Under the pieces are notes generated by a model. The model saw only the letters and a program-made list of their open reading frames with translations. It did no database searches and was not told the DNA's origin. Of a stretch of DNA of 64,000 nucleotides, positions 52,810-60,957 are shown in pieces (position 1 is the first letter of the stretch; every line of letters begins with the position of its first letter). The position numbers were made by a program, and so were the translations under genes. This DNA comes from Archangium_A sp035910535 (GTDB lineage: Bacteria; Myxococcota; Myxococcia; Myxococcales; Myxococcaceae), in the NCBI GenBank assembly GCA_035910535.1, contig JAMHXF010000098.1:1-64000 (forward strand), in the 5' to 3' direction.

Positions 52810-55215
52810 TCACGGCAAAAAGTGCCACACCGTGCCGTCGAGCATCGCCATCACGCGCAGGCGCACGGGGTCCCACGTCATCAGCAACACCGAGCCGCTC
52901 GGCAGGCGCGCCACCGGCTGCAACATCGTCCACGAGACGCCGTTCCACTCCCACGTCTCCATGGGGTCGGTGAACTGCTGCGCGCGCACCACGAAGATGA
53001 CGCGGCGCCGCGCGACGTCAGCGGCCATCGCGAACGTGAACCGCCACGGAGGCGACGGCACATGTTCGGCCCAGTCGACGCCATTCCACGACCATGTCGA
53101 CACGCTCTGCACCAACACGCGCTGCTGAACGTCGTCCCACGCGGCGACCGACCGCGTCGGTGGAGGTGAGCTCACCGGCGTCTGCGCGAGCCACGTCGCG
53201 CCGTCCCACGTCCACGTGTCGTTGCGATTGTCGGCGCCGAACAACACCGTGCGCTGACGAGCCGCGTCCCACGCCATCACGTGCAGCCCGCGCGACGCCG
53301 GCGCGGTCGTCGTCGGCGGCTGCTGCCAGTCGGTGCCGTCCCACAGCCACGTGTCGCTCAGCGAGGTCTGCTCCTGCGCGCCGCCGAAGAGCACCGTGCG
53401 TTGATTCACCGGGTCGTAGCTCATCGCGTGCGCGCTCCGAGGCGACGGAGAGGTCACCGGCTGGCGACGCGACCAGCTCGCGCCATCCCACTCCCAGGTC
53501 TCGTCGACCTCTTCCACCTGCGCCGAGAGGTCTCGCCCACCAAACAGCACCACCCGTCGTCGAAGCGTGTCGGCGCTCAGCGCGCTGTCGACCCACAGCG
53601 GAGGTCTCACCCGCGCGACGTGCCTCCAGTCGGTGCCGTCCCACTCCCACCCGCTGTCGTCGCCGTTGAGCAACACGGCACGGCCTCGCGCTTCGTCGAA
53701 GAGCAGCGTGCCGTCGGCGCTCTCGGGCTGCGGAGTCGCGGGGGTCCGTCGCAGCCACGCGAGGCCATCCCACTCCCACGTGTCGTTGAGCATCGACTCG
53801 CCGAACCCGCCGACCAGCACCAGCCGTCGACGCAGCGAGTCCCACGTGAGCGCGGCGGCGAAGCGCGGCGACGGCGCAATCATCGGCACCGGGCGCGCCG
53901 TCCACTGCGCGCCGTCCCACTCCCACGTGGTGTTGAAGCGCTGCCCCGACGACGTGTGGCCGCCGAAGAGCACCACGCGTTGCGCGAGGCCGTCCCACGC
54001 GATGGCCGTGCGGTCGACCGGCGGCCCACCCGTCGCGCGGCGAGACCAGCTCGAGCCGTCCCACTCCCACGTGCCGTCGGCGCCCAGAAAGAGCACCGCA
54101 CGTCGACGCACGCGGTCCCACTCGAGGTTCTTTCGCGCAGCACGCGGAGGTGGAGACGTCACCGGAGTTCGGCGTAGCCACGTGCTGCCGTCCCACTCCC
54201 AGGTCTCGTCGAAGCGCGTGTTGAGCAACGCGCCGCCGAAGAGCAACACGCGCTTTCGCACCGGGTCCCACGTCATGCCGTGTTGACTACGCATCGTCGG
54301 CGCTCCGACGGGGAGCCGCTGCTCCCAACGCGCGCCGTCGTGGGTCCACGTGTCGTCGAAGCCCAGCCCTCCGAAGACGACGAGCCGTGAATGCAGCACG
54401 TCGTACGCCGCCGTCGGCCGGTCGCGCGTGGGGAACGTGTCGGGCACCCAGCGGTTTGAGCACTGCGCAGTGACGGGCCGCGGTCGCGACACACACTGGC
54501 CGGTGATGCACACGTCGACCTGCGTCGCGAAGCAGTCGTCGTCACCGCAGAGCGTGCCGTCGAGCGCGTCGGTGAAGCCACAGCCCGCCGCCGAATCGCA
54601 GCTCGGCACCTGACACGGAGACGAGGAGACCGGACACACGCGCGGCGCTGCGCCACAGCCCGTCACCTCGTCGCACGTGGGAATGAGACAGAGGTCGTTC
54701 GTCTCGCAGCCCTTGACGCTGCCAACGCACGCGCCGCTGCTGCATTGACCGGTGAGGCAGCTCGTCTCGCAGCTCGTGCCGTCGGGGCGATTGGCTTCGA
54801 GGCACTGCGCGGCGGCGACGTCGAAGCGCGCGGTGGTGCACGCCGTGTCGGCCTGACACTCGGGAATCGCGAGGCCTTCACCCTCGAGCGGGAGCGTTCG
54901 CAGCGTGCGCTGCGCGAGCCCCGGCGTCGTCGGCGCGAAGGTCACCTCGACGGTGACGGCAGCGCCGCGAGACAGCGTGAAGTTCGCTTCATCAACCGAG
55001 AACGGCGCGTCGACGACGAGCTCGACGTCAGCCGGCAGACCTCCCGCGTTGCTGAAGGTCACCGTGCGCGTGCTGCGCGCGCCGACGTACGTCGCAGGAA
55101 AGACGAGCTGCGCTTCGCTCACGCGCACGTCGGCCGGGGGCAGCGCCGTGACACCCGCTGGCTCGCACGCGATGAACGCGAGCGCCCACAGCACGACCTG
55201 CAGTCGCGTCGTCAT
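52810..55215 (-). CDS. Kelch-repeat lipoprotein with HYDIN-like and Cys-rich domains
   Basis: An 801-residue lipoprotein (signal RLQVVLWALAFIAC). Residues 30-115 form an Ig-like HYDIN-type domain (EAQLVFPATYVGARSTRTVT). A Cys-rich tract occupies about 118-255 (CETSCLTGQCSSGACVGS). From about 265 to the end, repeats of about 50 residues follow kelch/galactose-oxidase logic, with motifs such as RVLLFGG, DETWEWDG, W-x-R-R-x-P and S-P-P-P-R. A surface-exposed beta-propeller involved in binding is likely. Such genes are numerous in myxobacteria. The precise role is unknown. Confidence 0.85.
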   Translation of the reverse strand: MTTRLQVVLWALAFIACEPAGVTALPPADVRVSEAQLVFPATYVGARSTRTVTFSNAGGLPADVELVVDAPFSVDEANFTLSRGAAVTVEVTFAPTTPGLAQRTLRTLPLEGEGLAIPECQADTACTTARFDVAAAQCLEANRPDGTSCETSCLTGQCSSGACVGSVKGCETNDLCLIPTCDEVTGCGAAPRVCPVSSSPCQVPSCDSAAGCGFTDALDGTLCGDDDCFATQVDVCITGQCVSRPRPVTAQCSNRWVPDTFPTRDRPTAAYDVLHSRLVVFGGLGFDDTWTHDGARWEQRLPVGAPTMRSQHGMTWDPVRKRVLLFGGALLNTRFDETWEWDGSTWLRRTPVTSPPPRAARKNLEWDRVRRRAVLFLGADGTWEWDGSSWSRRATGGPPVDRTAIAWDGLAQRVVLFGGHTSSGQRFNTTWEWDGAQWTARPVPMIAPSPRFAAALTWDSLRRRLVLVGGFGESMLNDTWEWDGLAWLRRTPATPQPESADGTLLFDEARGRAVLLNGDDSGWEWDGTDWRHVARVRPPLWVDSALSADTLRRRVVLFGGRDLSAQVEEVDETWEWDGASWSRRQPVTSPSPRSAHAMSYDPVNQRTVLFGGAQEQTSLSDTWLWDGTDWQQPPTTTAPASRGLHVMAWDAARQRTVLFGADNRNDTWTWDGATWLAQTPVSSPPPTRSVAAWDDVQQRVLVQSVSTWSWNGVDWAEHVPSPPWRFTFAMAADVARRRVIFVVRAQQFTDPMETWEWNGVSWTMLQPVARLPSGSVLLMTWDPVRLRVMAMLDGTVWHFLP

Positions 55216-55242
55216 GGTTTCCGACTGTGCCCACAGTCGGGC

Positions 55243-55959
55243 CTACGAAGCGATGGTGGGCAGCACGCCGCGCGCCCGCATCTCACTCGAGCGCATGGGC
55301 ACATAGTCACGCGGCGCGCCGACCTTCAGGCGCGCGCGCACTTCTTCAATGGGCAACGGCAGCAGCTCTTCCCAGCGAACGCCGTGCAGCCACGCCGCGC
55401 GCTTGCCGCGCACATAGCCGTCGATGACGAGCCAACCGTCGTCACCGGGGTAGCCCTTGGCGAACGCGGCGGTGAGCATCGCGAAGATTCCGAGCTGGAA
55501 GTTCTGCGCGAGGATGAAGCCGAGAATCGACAGCTCTCCGAGCACGTCGCCCTGGTAACCCGTCACCGCGTGCCAGAGGTCGTGCGTGTCGCGCAGGCGA
55601 TTGCGCACCCACGTGAGGTGACCGTCTTCAGCGCTGCTGCCCTTGATGCTGGCCTCGATGATGCCCTCGGCGCTGATGCCTTCGCGCTCGACGAACGCGA
55701 GGTACGTGCGACCCAACGAGCCTTCAGGCAACGCGCGCAGGCGTTCACGGTCGGTGAGCAACGGCACCACGTCGGGCTCTTCTTCGAGCAGCCGGCGACC
55801 GTCCTCAGTCTGCATGAGCCGGTCGTAGATGTTCTGCAGCGCGGGGCCCTGGAGCGCCTCGACGATTACGAAGACCTGCGGGAGATCGTCAGGGTTTCGC
55901 AACAGGCGACGCAGCGCCTTGCCTGCACCGACGACGTCATACCGGGGAATCGCGCTCAT
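55243..55959 (-). CDS. Coq4-family protein
   Basis: A 238-residue protein with the start at 55959, preceded by AAGGAGCC. The conserved Coq4 core includes RYDVVGAGKALRRLLRNPDD, LGRTYLAFVEREGI, the metal-binding LRDTHDLWHAVTGY (HDxxH) and the later GELSILGF. Coq4 supports ubiquinone synthesis (C1 decarboxylation and hydroxylation in recent work). Bacterial homologues also occur in natural product loci, so its pathway here is open. It is divergent from a TetR regulator that likely controls it. Confidence 0.85.
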   Translation of the reverse strand: MSAIPRYDVVGAGKALRRLLRNPDDLPQVFVIVEALQGPALQNIYDRLMQTEDGRRLLEEEPDVVPLLTDRERLRALPEGSLGRTYLAFVEREGISAEGIIEASIKGSSAEDGHLTWVRNRLRDTHDLWHAVTGYQGDVLGELSILGFILAQNFQLGIFAMLTAAFAKGYPGDDGWLVIDGYVRGKRAAWLHGVRWEELLPLPIEEVRARLKVGAPRDYVPMRSSEMRARGVLPTIAS

Positions 55960-55980
55960 CTGATGGCTCCTTGCCGTTAC

Positions 55981-56018
55981 TGACACGACTGTAGATAGCG
56001 CTACTGACAGAACTGTCA
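55981..56018. promoter_or_regulatory. TetR-type operator between Coq4-like and tetR genes
   Basis: A perfect dyad TGACAG-AA-CTGTCA at 56005-56018 and a weaker copy TGACAC-GA-CTGTAG at 55981-55994, 24 bp apart. Both sit between the divergent genes, in reach of both promoters. This suggests that the TetR protein controls itself and the coq4-like gene. Confidence 0.65.
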
Positions 56019-56045
56019 ACAGCATCGCCGTGGTACACGTGCGCC

Positions 56046-56675
56046 ATGACGAGAACCCCGCGAAGCGTGGTGCCGCGCCGCCGCCGCACGGCAGAAGAAG
56101 CGCGCGCGGCGATCCTCGATGCCGCCGAGGCCATGCTGCGCGACGAAGGCCCCGCAGGAGTTCGTCTGCAGGACGTGGCCCGCGCCGTCGGCGTGGCGCA
56201 CCCCACGGTGCTGCACCACTTCGGCAGTCGAGAAGGGTTGCTCGACGCGGTGGCCGAGCGCGCGTTGGCGACGCTGCGCCTGGGGGCGCTCTCGAACTTG
56301 AAGTCGGAGCCGGCGCTCGATGACGTGCGCGTGTTGCTGGAGGCGGTGGCGGCGCAGATGGACGGAGGTGGTCGCGCCCGCACGCTGCTGCAGTTGACGT
56401 TGGCCGGTTACGGCGGAGGCATCGAGGGGCTCGGGCTCGACCCGCTCGTCGACTCGGTGCACGCGACGCGGGGGCGGCTGTGGGCTGCCCGCGGGCGCCG
56501 CAAGAAGCCGAGCCGCGAAGACACGTACTTCACCACGCTGCTGACGACGTTGGCGTTGCTGTCGCTCTCGGCGTTGAAGGAGCGGTCGAAGAAGGCGGCG
56601 GTCTCCGTGCCGCGCTTTCACGCGTGGCTGGCGGCGCTGCTGCACCAGCACCTGCAGCAGGGCCTCGAGCGTTGA
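56046..56675 (+). CDS. TetR/AcrR-family regulator
   Basis: A 209-residue regulator. The N-terminal TetR helix-turn-helix reads ARAAILDAAEAMLRDEGPAG, VRLQDVARAVGVAHPTVLHH, FGSREGLLDAVAERAL. The C-terminal ligand domain is helical and not assigned to a ligand class. It lies divergent from the Coq4-like gene with a perfect TGACAG-AA-CTGTCA dyad between them. It abuts the convergent copper-storage gene (stop codons adjacent). Confidence 0.92.
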   Translation: MTRTPRSVVPRRRRTAEEARAAILDAAEAMLRDEGPAGVRLQDVARAVGVAHPTVLHHFGSREGLLDAVAERALATLRLGALSNLKSEPALDDVRVLLEAVAAQMDGGGRARTLLQLTLAGYGGGIEGLGLDPLVDSVHATRGRLWAARGRRKKPSREDTYFTTLLTTLALLSLSALKERSKKAAVSVPRFHAWLAALLHQHLQQGLER

Positions 56676-57110
56676 TCAGAGCTTCTCGCACGCCGCAGCG
56701 CAGCGCTGGCAGCTCTCCATGCACGCCTTGCATTCAGCGTGATGACCCGCGTGCTTCTTGCAAGCCGCCTCACAATCACGACACGCCTTCGCGCAGACCG
56801 CCGCGAGCGCCTTGAGGTGCTTGCTGTCGAGCAGCGCGAGGTCAGCCAGCGCCTCACACAGCGGCAACATCGCGCGCACCGTGCCCGCGCACTCGGCCAT
56901 CATCTTGTCGCCGGTCGACAGGCTGCGGACACAGTGGTCGAGGCACTCCGTCGCGGTGCGAACACAGTCGAGCGCCGCTTCGTAGACCTCCTTGTTCGCC
57001 GCGAGCCCCGACGGCTTCGGCGCCGCCTTCGGAGCGTCGGCCGCGAGGGCGGCGAGCGAGAGCGCAGAGGCAGCAACAGCAGTCGTCTTCAGGGCGTCAC
57101 GGCGATTCAT
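56676..57110 (-). CDS. Tat-exported four-helix copper storage protein, Csp1-like
   Basis: A 144-residue protein with a twin-arginine signal (NRRDALKTTAVAASALSLAA); the start at 57110 has AAGGA upstream. The mature part is a helical bundle with many cysteines in C-x2-C and C-x3-C spacing (CVRTATECLDHCVRS, CAKACRDCEAACKKHAGHH, CKACMESCQRCAAACEKL). This is typical of Csp1, which binds many Cu(I) ions within a tetramer. It would store copper outside the cytoplasm. No copper oxidase or methane monooxygenase is nearby. Confidence 0.88.
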   Translation of the reverse strand: MNRRDALKTTAVAASALSLAALAADAPKAAPKPSGLAANKEVYEAALDCVRTATECLDHCVRSLSTGDKMMAECAGTVRAMLPLCEALADLALLDSKHLKALAAVCAKACRDCEAACKKHAGHHAECKACMESCQRCAAACEKL

Positions 57111-57168
57111 GGGTGTCCTTCGTGAGGGGAGGCCGCGAACGTACCCATTCGTCGGGTAAGACGCGCTC

Positions 57169-57939
57169 ATGTTCGCAGCGGTTCTGTTCGACCTCGATGA
57201 GACGTTGATCCCCGATGAGCCGCTGAGCGCGCACGCGTTTCACGTCACCGCGCTCGAGCTGACTGGAGACGCCGCGCGCGCCGGCAAGCTGGCCGTGGCC
57301 GCCGAGCGTGAAGCGCGCGCGCTGAGCGCCACCCTGCCCCGCGAAGTCATCGCGTACGCCACGCGCATCGGGCACTCCGCGCTCGAGAGCCTGTGGGCCA
57401 CCTACGACGCCCGAATTCCCGAAGAGAAAGCGCTCGACGGGCTCATGCGCGAGCTGCGCCCCGAGGCGTGGCGTCGCGCGCTCGAGGCCTGTGGTGAAGC
57501 GGGCGACGCGAACAAGCTCCAAGCGCGTTGGCAGGCCCTGCGCGCGCGCGCGCCGTTGTTCGACGACACCGATGAAGTGCTGGCGTTGCTGCGGCCGCAC
57601 ACGCGCCTCGGCGTGGTGACCAACGGCGTCGCCGGGCTGCAGCACCGGAAGCTGGCGCTGAGCGGCCTGGGGCACTGGTTCGACGCGGTCGCCGTGTCTG
57701 GCGAGGTGGGCATCGGCAAGCCCGAGCGCGGAATCTTCGAGTGGGTGGCAGACCGACTCCAGGTGCCGTTGGACCGGTGTGTGATGGTCGGCGACAACTC
57801 TGAGCGCGACGTCCAGGGTGGAAAAAACGCAGGTATGGCGACCGCGTGGCTCGACCGGGGGTTCAAACCGCGTGGGGTTTCCGCCGACATCGACGCCAAG
57901 AGCCTGCGCGAGCTGCTGCCGTGGCTCCAACGCGGCTGA
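57169..57939 (+). CDS. HAD-superfamily phosphatase
   Basis: A 256-residue HAD hydrolase. Motif I is VLFDLDETLIPDEP with the nucleophile and acid Asp pair. Motif II is LGVVTNGVAGLQHRKLA, motif III the Lys in GEVGIGKPERGIF and motif IV VMVGDNSERDVQGGKNAGM. The helical cap is at about 20-130 (type C1). It resembles YjjG/GPH-like phosphatases and N-acylneuraminate-9-phosphatase; the substrate is not determined. It is divergent from the copper-storage gene and monocistronic. Confidence 0.9.
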   Translation: MFAAVLFDLDETLIPDEPLSAHAFHVTALELTGDAARAGKLAVAAEREARALSATLPREVIAYATRIGHSALESLWATYDARIPEEKALDGLMRELRPEAWRRALEACGEAGDANKLQARWQALRARAPLFDDTDEVLALLRPHTRLGVVTNGVAGLQHRKLALSGLGHWFDAVAVSGEVGIGKPERGIFEWVADRLQVPLDRCVMVGDNSERDVQGGKNAGMATAWLDRGFKPRGVSADIDAKSLRELLPWLQRG

Positions 57940-58047
57940 GTGTGGCCGCAGAACGCGAAAACCGTGCGGAACGCAACGTGGCGCCCGCGCGGCGAAGCGT
58001 GATTGCGCGAGATGTGACTTGGCCGACCGTTTGCTCATGGAGTTCGC

Positions 58048-58455
58048 ATGGCTGAACACGGCGTGGTGTTGATCATAGATTCGTCGGTGGATGGTTTCGC
58101 CCGTGTGGCACGCCGCGTTCACGACGGGTGGACGCCGCTGTGGGCGCCGTCGCTCAGCGTGCTGCAGCGCTGGCTCCAGTTCCTCACCGCGCCGGTGACG
58201 GGGCTCATCATGCGCTTCGATGTCGTCGACGACGCGGCGCTCGAGCTGGTGCGCGCCGTGAAGCGTGAGTGCGCGGCGCCGGTCATCGTGCAGGTCGCCT
58301 GCCCGACACAGGGAGACGTCGAGCGGCTCGGTGCGGTCGGCGTGGCGACGGTGTTGCCGCAGCTGTGCCTGCCGTCAGCACTCGACGCGGCGCTGCGCCA
58401 CGGCGCTCAGAATGAAGTCGTGGTGGCGAAGCGGAGCGCCGAAGCCTCAGCGTGA
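58048..58455 (+). CDS. Small receiver-like protein without clear phosphorylation site
   Basis: A 135-residue soluble protein. Alternating strands and helices (GVVLIIDSSVDGFARVARRV, GLIMRFDVVDDAALELVRAV, APVIVQVACPTQGDVERLGA, GVATVLPQLCLPSALDAALR) suggest a CheY-like fold. The expected Asp at the end of strand 3 and the Lys after strand 5 are absent. It may be a pseudo-receiver. The 3' end overlaps the convergent DUF4124 gene by 9 bp. Function unknown. Confidence 0.55.
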   Translation: MAEHGVVLIIDSSVDGFARVARRVHDGWTPLWAPSLSVLQRWLQFLTAPVTGLIMRFDVVDDAALELVRAVKRECAAPVIVQVACPTQGDVERLGAVGVATVLPQLCLPSALDAALRHGAQNEVVVAKRSAEASA

Positions 58456-59094
58456 TTCGCGCGGGCGCGTCGAGAAGTGCACGACGCCGTCGTCATCGAC
58501 CCAGCGGTGAATCTCCGGGCCCTTCTCGCGCGGCTTCGCGTCTTCTTCCGCACGCGCGACGGCCCGACGGAGCGCCTCGCGCTCTGACTCCAGCTTCTGC
58601 TCGGCGTCACGCTGCGTCGCCCGCTGCTGCGCTTCGAGGGCCAACGCGGCGCGCGCCTGCTCGGTACGTTCCCGCTCCTGCTCGAGCAGCTGCTGCTGCA
58701 ACTTGAGCTGCTCCTGCTGTGCGGCCCACTGCTGCGCCGCGAGCGCCGCCTGAGCGTCGGCCACGCGCTGTTGCTCACGCGCCAGCTCGGCCTGCAACGC
58801 GAGCTGCGCTGAAGTCTCTGCGCGCGCGGCCGCGTCAGCCTCGGCCTTCGCGCGCGCCTGCTGTTGCTGCTGCGAGATGAACAGCTGCGTCGCCGTGTAC
58901 TGCTGCCACGCGTACCACTGCTGCTGTTGTTGCCGGTTCACCGACGGCGACAGCGTGGTGGCGTACGTCGATGGCGCCGGCGCCGGCTTGACCCAGCCAT
59001 TCACGTAGCCCGTCCACACGCCCTGCTGCTGGGCTGACGCCGCCGTGCTGGCCACCACTACCGCGAAGAGCAGAACTCGCATGTCGAAGCTCAT
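58447..59094 (-). CDS. Exported Gln-rich coiled-coil protein with DUF4124-like tail
   Basis: A 215-residue protein. Its signal peptide (RVLLFAVVVASTAASA) may start at 59094 or 59082. A Gln-rich stretch (RQQQQQWYAWQQY) is followed by a long coiled coil with alternating Gln, Glu, Ala and Arg (residues 80-190). The C-terminus IHRWVDDDGVVHFSTRP matches the DUF4124 motif. Probably periplasmic. The role is unknown. Confidence 0.7.
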   Translation of the reverse strand: MSFDMRVLLFAVVVASTAASAQQQGVWTGYVNGWVKPAPAPSTYATTLSPSVNRQQQQQWYAWQQYTATQLFISQQQQQARAKAEADAAARAETSAQLALQAELAREQQRVADAQAALAAQQWAAQQEQLKLQQQLLEQERERTEQARAALALEAQQRATQRDAEQKLESEREALRRAVARAEEDAKPREKGPEIHRWVDDDGVVHFSTRPRESR

Positions 59095-59142
59095 AACAAC
59101 TCTCGTGACTCGGCTCACGGGGGCCCGGGTACATTTCACTTC

Positions 59143-60231
59143 ATGGAACTACCGACGGAATTGAACGAGCGCCTCGCCCCGTGGGGCTTCGACCTGGCGC
59201 AGCTCGAGCGCTTCGCCACCCGCTGCCGCGAGGTGCAGAGCAACGCAGTGCACGGCCCGCTCACGCCCCCTGCCGATGGCGACGTTCGTCTCCTGCCGGC
59301 GCCCGGTTCGGCGGAACACGAGCGGCTCTCGAAGCTCGGCCGCCAGACGCTCGCCGCGAAGCAGGTCGGCGTCGTGATTCTCGCCGGTGGCATGGCGACG
59401 CGCTTTGGCGGTGTGGTGAAGGCCGTGGTGCCGGTGCTCGAGCACCGCACCTTCCTGCAGCTCAAGCTCGACGACGTGCGCGCGGTGGCGCCCGACGCAC
59501 CGGTGTACGTGATGAGCAGCTTCGCCACGCATGAACGCCTGCTCGAGCACGTCCGCGAGCTCGGCGCGCGGCACGTCGAGGTCTTCCCTCAATACGTTTC
59601 GCTGCGCCTCACGCCCGAAGGCGCGCTCTTCAAAGAGACCGACGGCGACATTTCACCGTACGCCACGGGCCACGGAGACCTCTCTTTCGCGATGCGTCGC
59701 AGCGGCGCGCTGAAGCGCTTCCGTGACGCGGGCGGCACGCTGCTGGTGATGTCGAACGTCGACAACCTCGGCGCGACGCTCGACCCGGCGGTGCTCGGCG
59801 CGCACCTCGAGCGTGGCGTGGCGCTCACCGCCGAGGTCGTCCGCAAAGCAAAGGGTGACAAAGGCGGCGCGCCGGCGCGGCTCGAGGGCAAACCGCAAAT
59901 CATCGAGGGCTTCCGCTTTCCGCCCACGTTCGACCAGGACTCGATTCCCGTCTTCAACACCAACACCTTCGTGCTCGACGCGGCGGCCATCGACACCGAC
60001 TTCGCGCTGCCCTTCTACAAGGTCGACAAGAAGGTCGAAGGCGCCACGGCCATTCAGTTCGAGCGCCTCGTCGGCGAGCTCACCGCATTTCTTCCGACAG
60101 GCTTTCTCGAGGTACCCCGAGACGGCGTGCAGTCGCGTTTTCTGCCAGCCAAAGACCCGGAAGAGCTCCGAAACCGACTCGAGACCATTCGTCTCGTTAC
60201 TGAATCGAAACGTCACACCGAGGCGGAATAG
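59143..60231 (+). CDS. UDP-sugar pyrophosphorylase (UDPGP family)
   Basis: A 362-residue nucleotidyltransferase of the eukaryotic-type UDPGP/UAP family, not bacterial GalU. The nucleotide-binding loop is VVILAGGMATRFGG with Lys in GVVKAVVPV. Other motifs are YVMSSFATHERLL, DISPYATGHGDLSFAM (the PxGHGD sugar loop), LLVMSNVDNLGATLDPAVLG and DSIPVFNTNTFVLD. It would form UDP-glucose or UDP-N-acetylglucosamine from UTP and a sugar 1-phosphate in the cytoplasm, for polysaccharide synthesis. Neighbours do not tell which sugar. Confidence 0.88.
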   Translation: MELPTELNERLAPWGFDLAQLERFATRCREVQSNAVHGPLTPPADGDVRLLPAPGSAEHERLSKLGRQTLAAKQVGVVILAGGMATRFGGVVKAVVPVLEHRTFLQLKLDDVRAVAPDAPVYVMSSFATHERLLEHVRELGARHVEVFPQYVSLRLTPEGALFKETDGDISPYATGHGDLSFAMRRSGALKRFRDAGGTLLVMSNVDNLGATLDPAVLGAHLERGVALTAEVVRKAKGDKGGAPARLEGKPQIIEGFRFPPTFDQDSIPVFNTNTFVLDAAAIDTDFALPFYKVDKKVEGATAIQFERLVGELTAFLPTGFLEVPRDGVQSRFLPAKDPEELRNRLETIRLVTESKRHTEAE

Positions 60232-60239
60232 CGCCGCAC

Positions 60240-60408
60240 ATCACGCGGTAAAGTGGTCACCACGCGTACACGTTTTGTGAAGGCGACGACGATTTTCTGG
60301 AAACGCTCCTCAAAGGAGCGCTAGCTACAGCTTGAGGCTCCGCGCTTTACGGCAAGGTGCCCCGAAGGCACTGCGTGCTCCCCCGACGCGCAGTGCCTTC
60401 GTTTTTTT
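60240..60408 (+). ncRNA. Possible small RNA or structured 3' UTR
   Basis: The 133 bp between the pyrophosphorylase stop and the terminator stem hold a 7-bp hairpin CGCTCCT-CAA-AGGAGCG at 60304-60320 and then the terminator. That is long for a plain 3' UTR. No reading frame of interest is present. No clear promoter is seen, so it may instead be processed from the upstream mRNA. Confidence 0.3.
60364..60408 (+). terminator. Strong rho-independent terminator
   Basis: A 12-bp perfect stem GAAGGCACTGCG with CGCAGTGCCTTC, a 13-nt loop, then G and seven T. This is the best intrinsic terminator in the window and ends transcripts from the pyrophosphorylase side. Confidence 0.92.
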
Positions 60409-60414
60409 CCGCTG

Positions 60415-60891
60415 TCACGAGCGCAGGCGCGTCGCGAAGCCGAAGTCGTCGTAGAGCGACAGGCGAACGGCGCCCAGCGACAGCCCGGCACCCCACCGCA
60501 GCACGCGGCGCTCACCCTTCGCGAGCGGGCGGCCATCGAGCGCCGCGCCGATTTCTTTCACGGCTTCAATTTCCCAACCCAGGCCCGCGGCGTGGAGCGT
60601 CACGTGGTGCCGCGAGACCGTGGCGTCGTTGATGACGAGCTCACAGCTCGACTCCCGGCCGACGCGCACGGCGCGCGGCGCCCCTGAAGCGCCGAGCTGA
60701 AAGCACAACGCGTCTCCGGCGACGGGCTCGTGGGCGCGACCGGCGACGAGCGTGGTGACGGCGCTGGCCGCGGGCTTCCAGCTCCCGGGCTCCCACACCA
60801 GCCAGGGGCCCGCGTGTTGCTGCGTGAAGCGCTCGGCCAGGGTGACTGAGCGCGTCGCCAGGTACGACATCATGAAAGAGGGCACCGCCAT
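60415..60891 (-). CDS. FHA-domain protein
   Basis: A 158-residue soluble protein. The C-terminal half is an FHA domain: RAVRVGRESSCELVINDATV, SRHHVTLHAAG, then LDGRPLAKGERRVLRWG. It keeps the phosphothreonine-binding GR, S-x-x-H and N/D positions. The N-terminal 65 residues are conserved-looking but not assigned (SYLATRSVTLAERFTQQHAG). FHA proteins bind phosphorylated partners of Ser/Thr kinases, such as the two in this window. It starts divergent to the photolyase fusion, 66 bp away. Confidence 0.85.
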   Translation of the reverse strand: MAVPSFMMSYLATRSVTLAERFTQQHAGPWLVWEPGSWKPAASAVTTLVAGRAHEPVAGDALCFQLGASGAPRAVRVGRESSCELVINDATVSRHHVTLHAAGLGWEIEAVKEIGAALDGRPLAKGERRVLRWGAGLSLGAVRLSLYDDFGFATRLRS

Positions 60892-60957
60892 CGCGCCGGG
60901 CACACAAAGAGAATCACCGCTGGAAGTCAAAGGAAGTGATGGTGAAGTGGCGCGACG

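Noticed and set aside
53018..54271. Minus-strand frame of 417 codons rich in Val-Gly-Arg-Arg
   Set aside because: It is the plus-one reading of the kelch repeat gene and repeats because that gene repeats.
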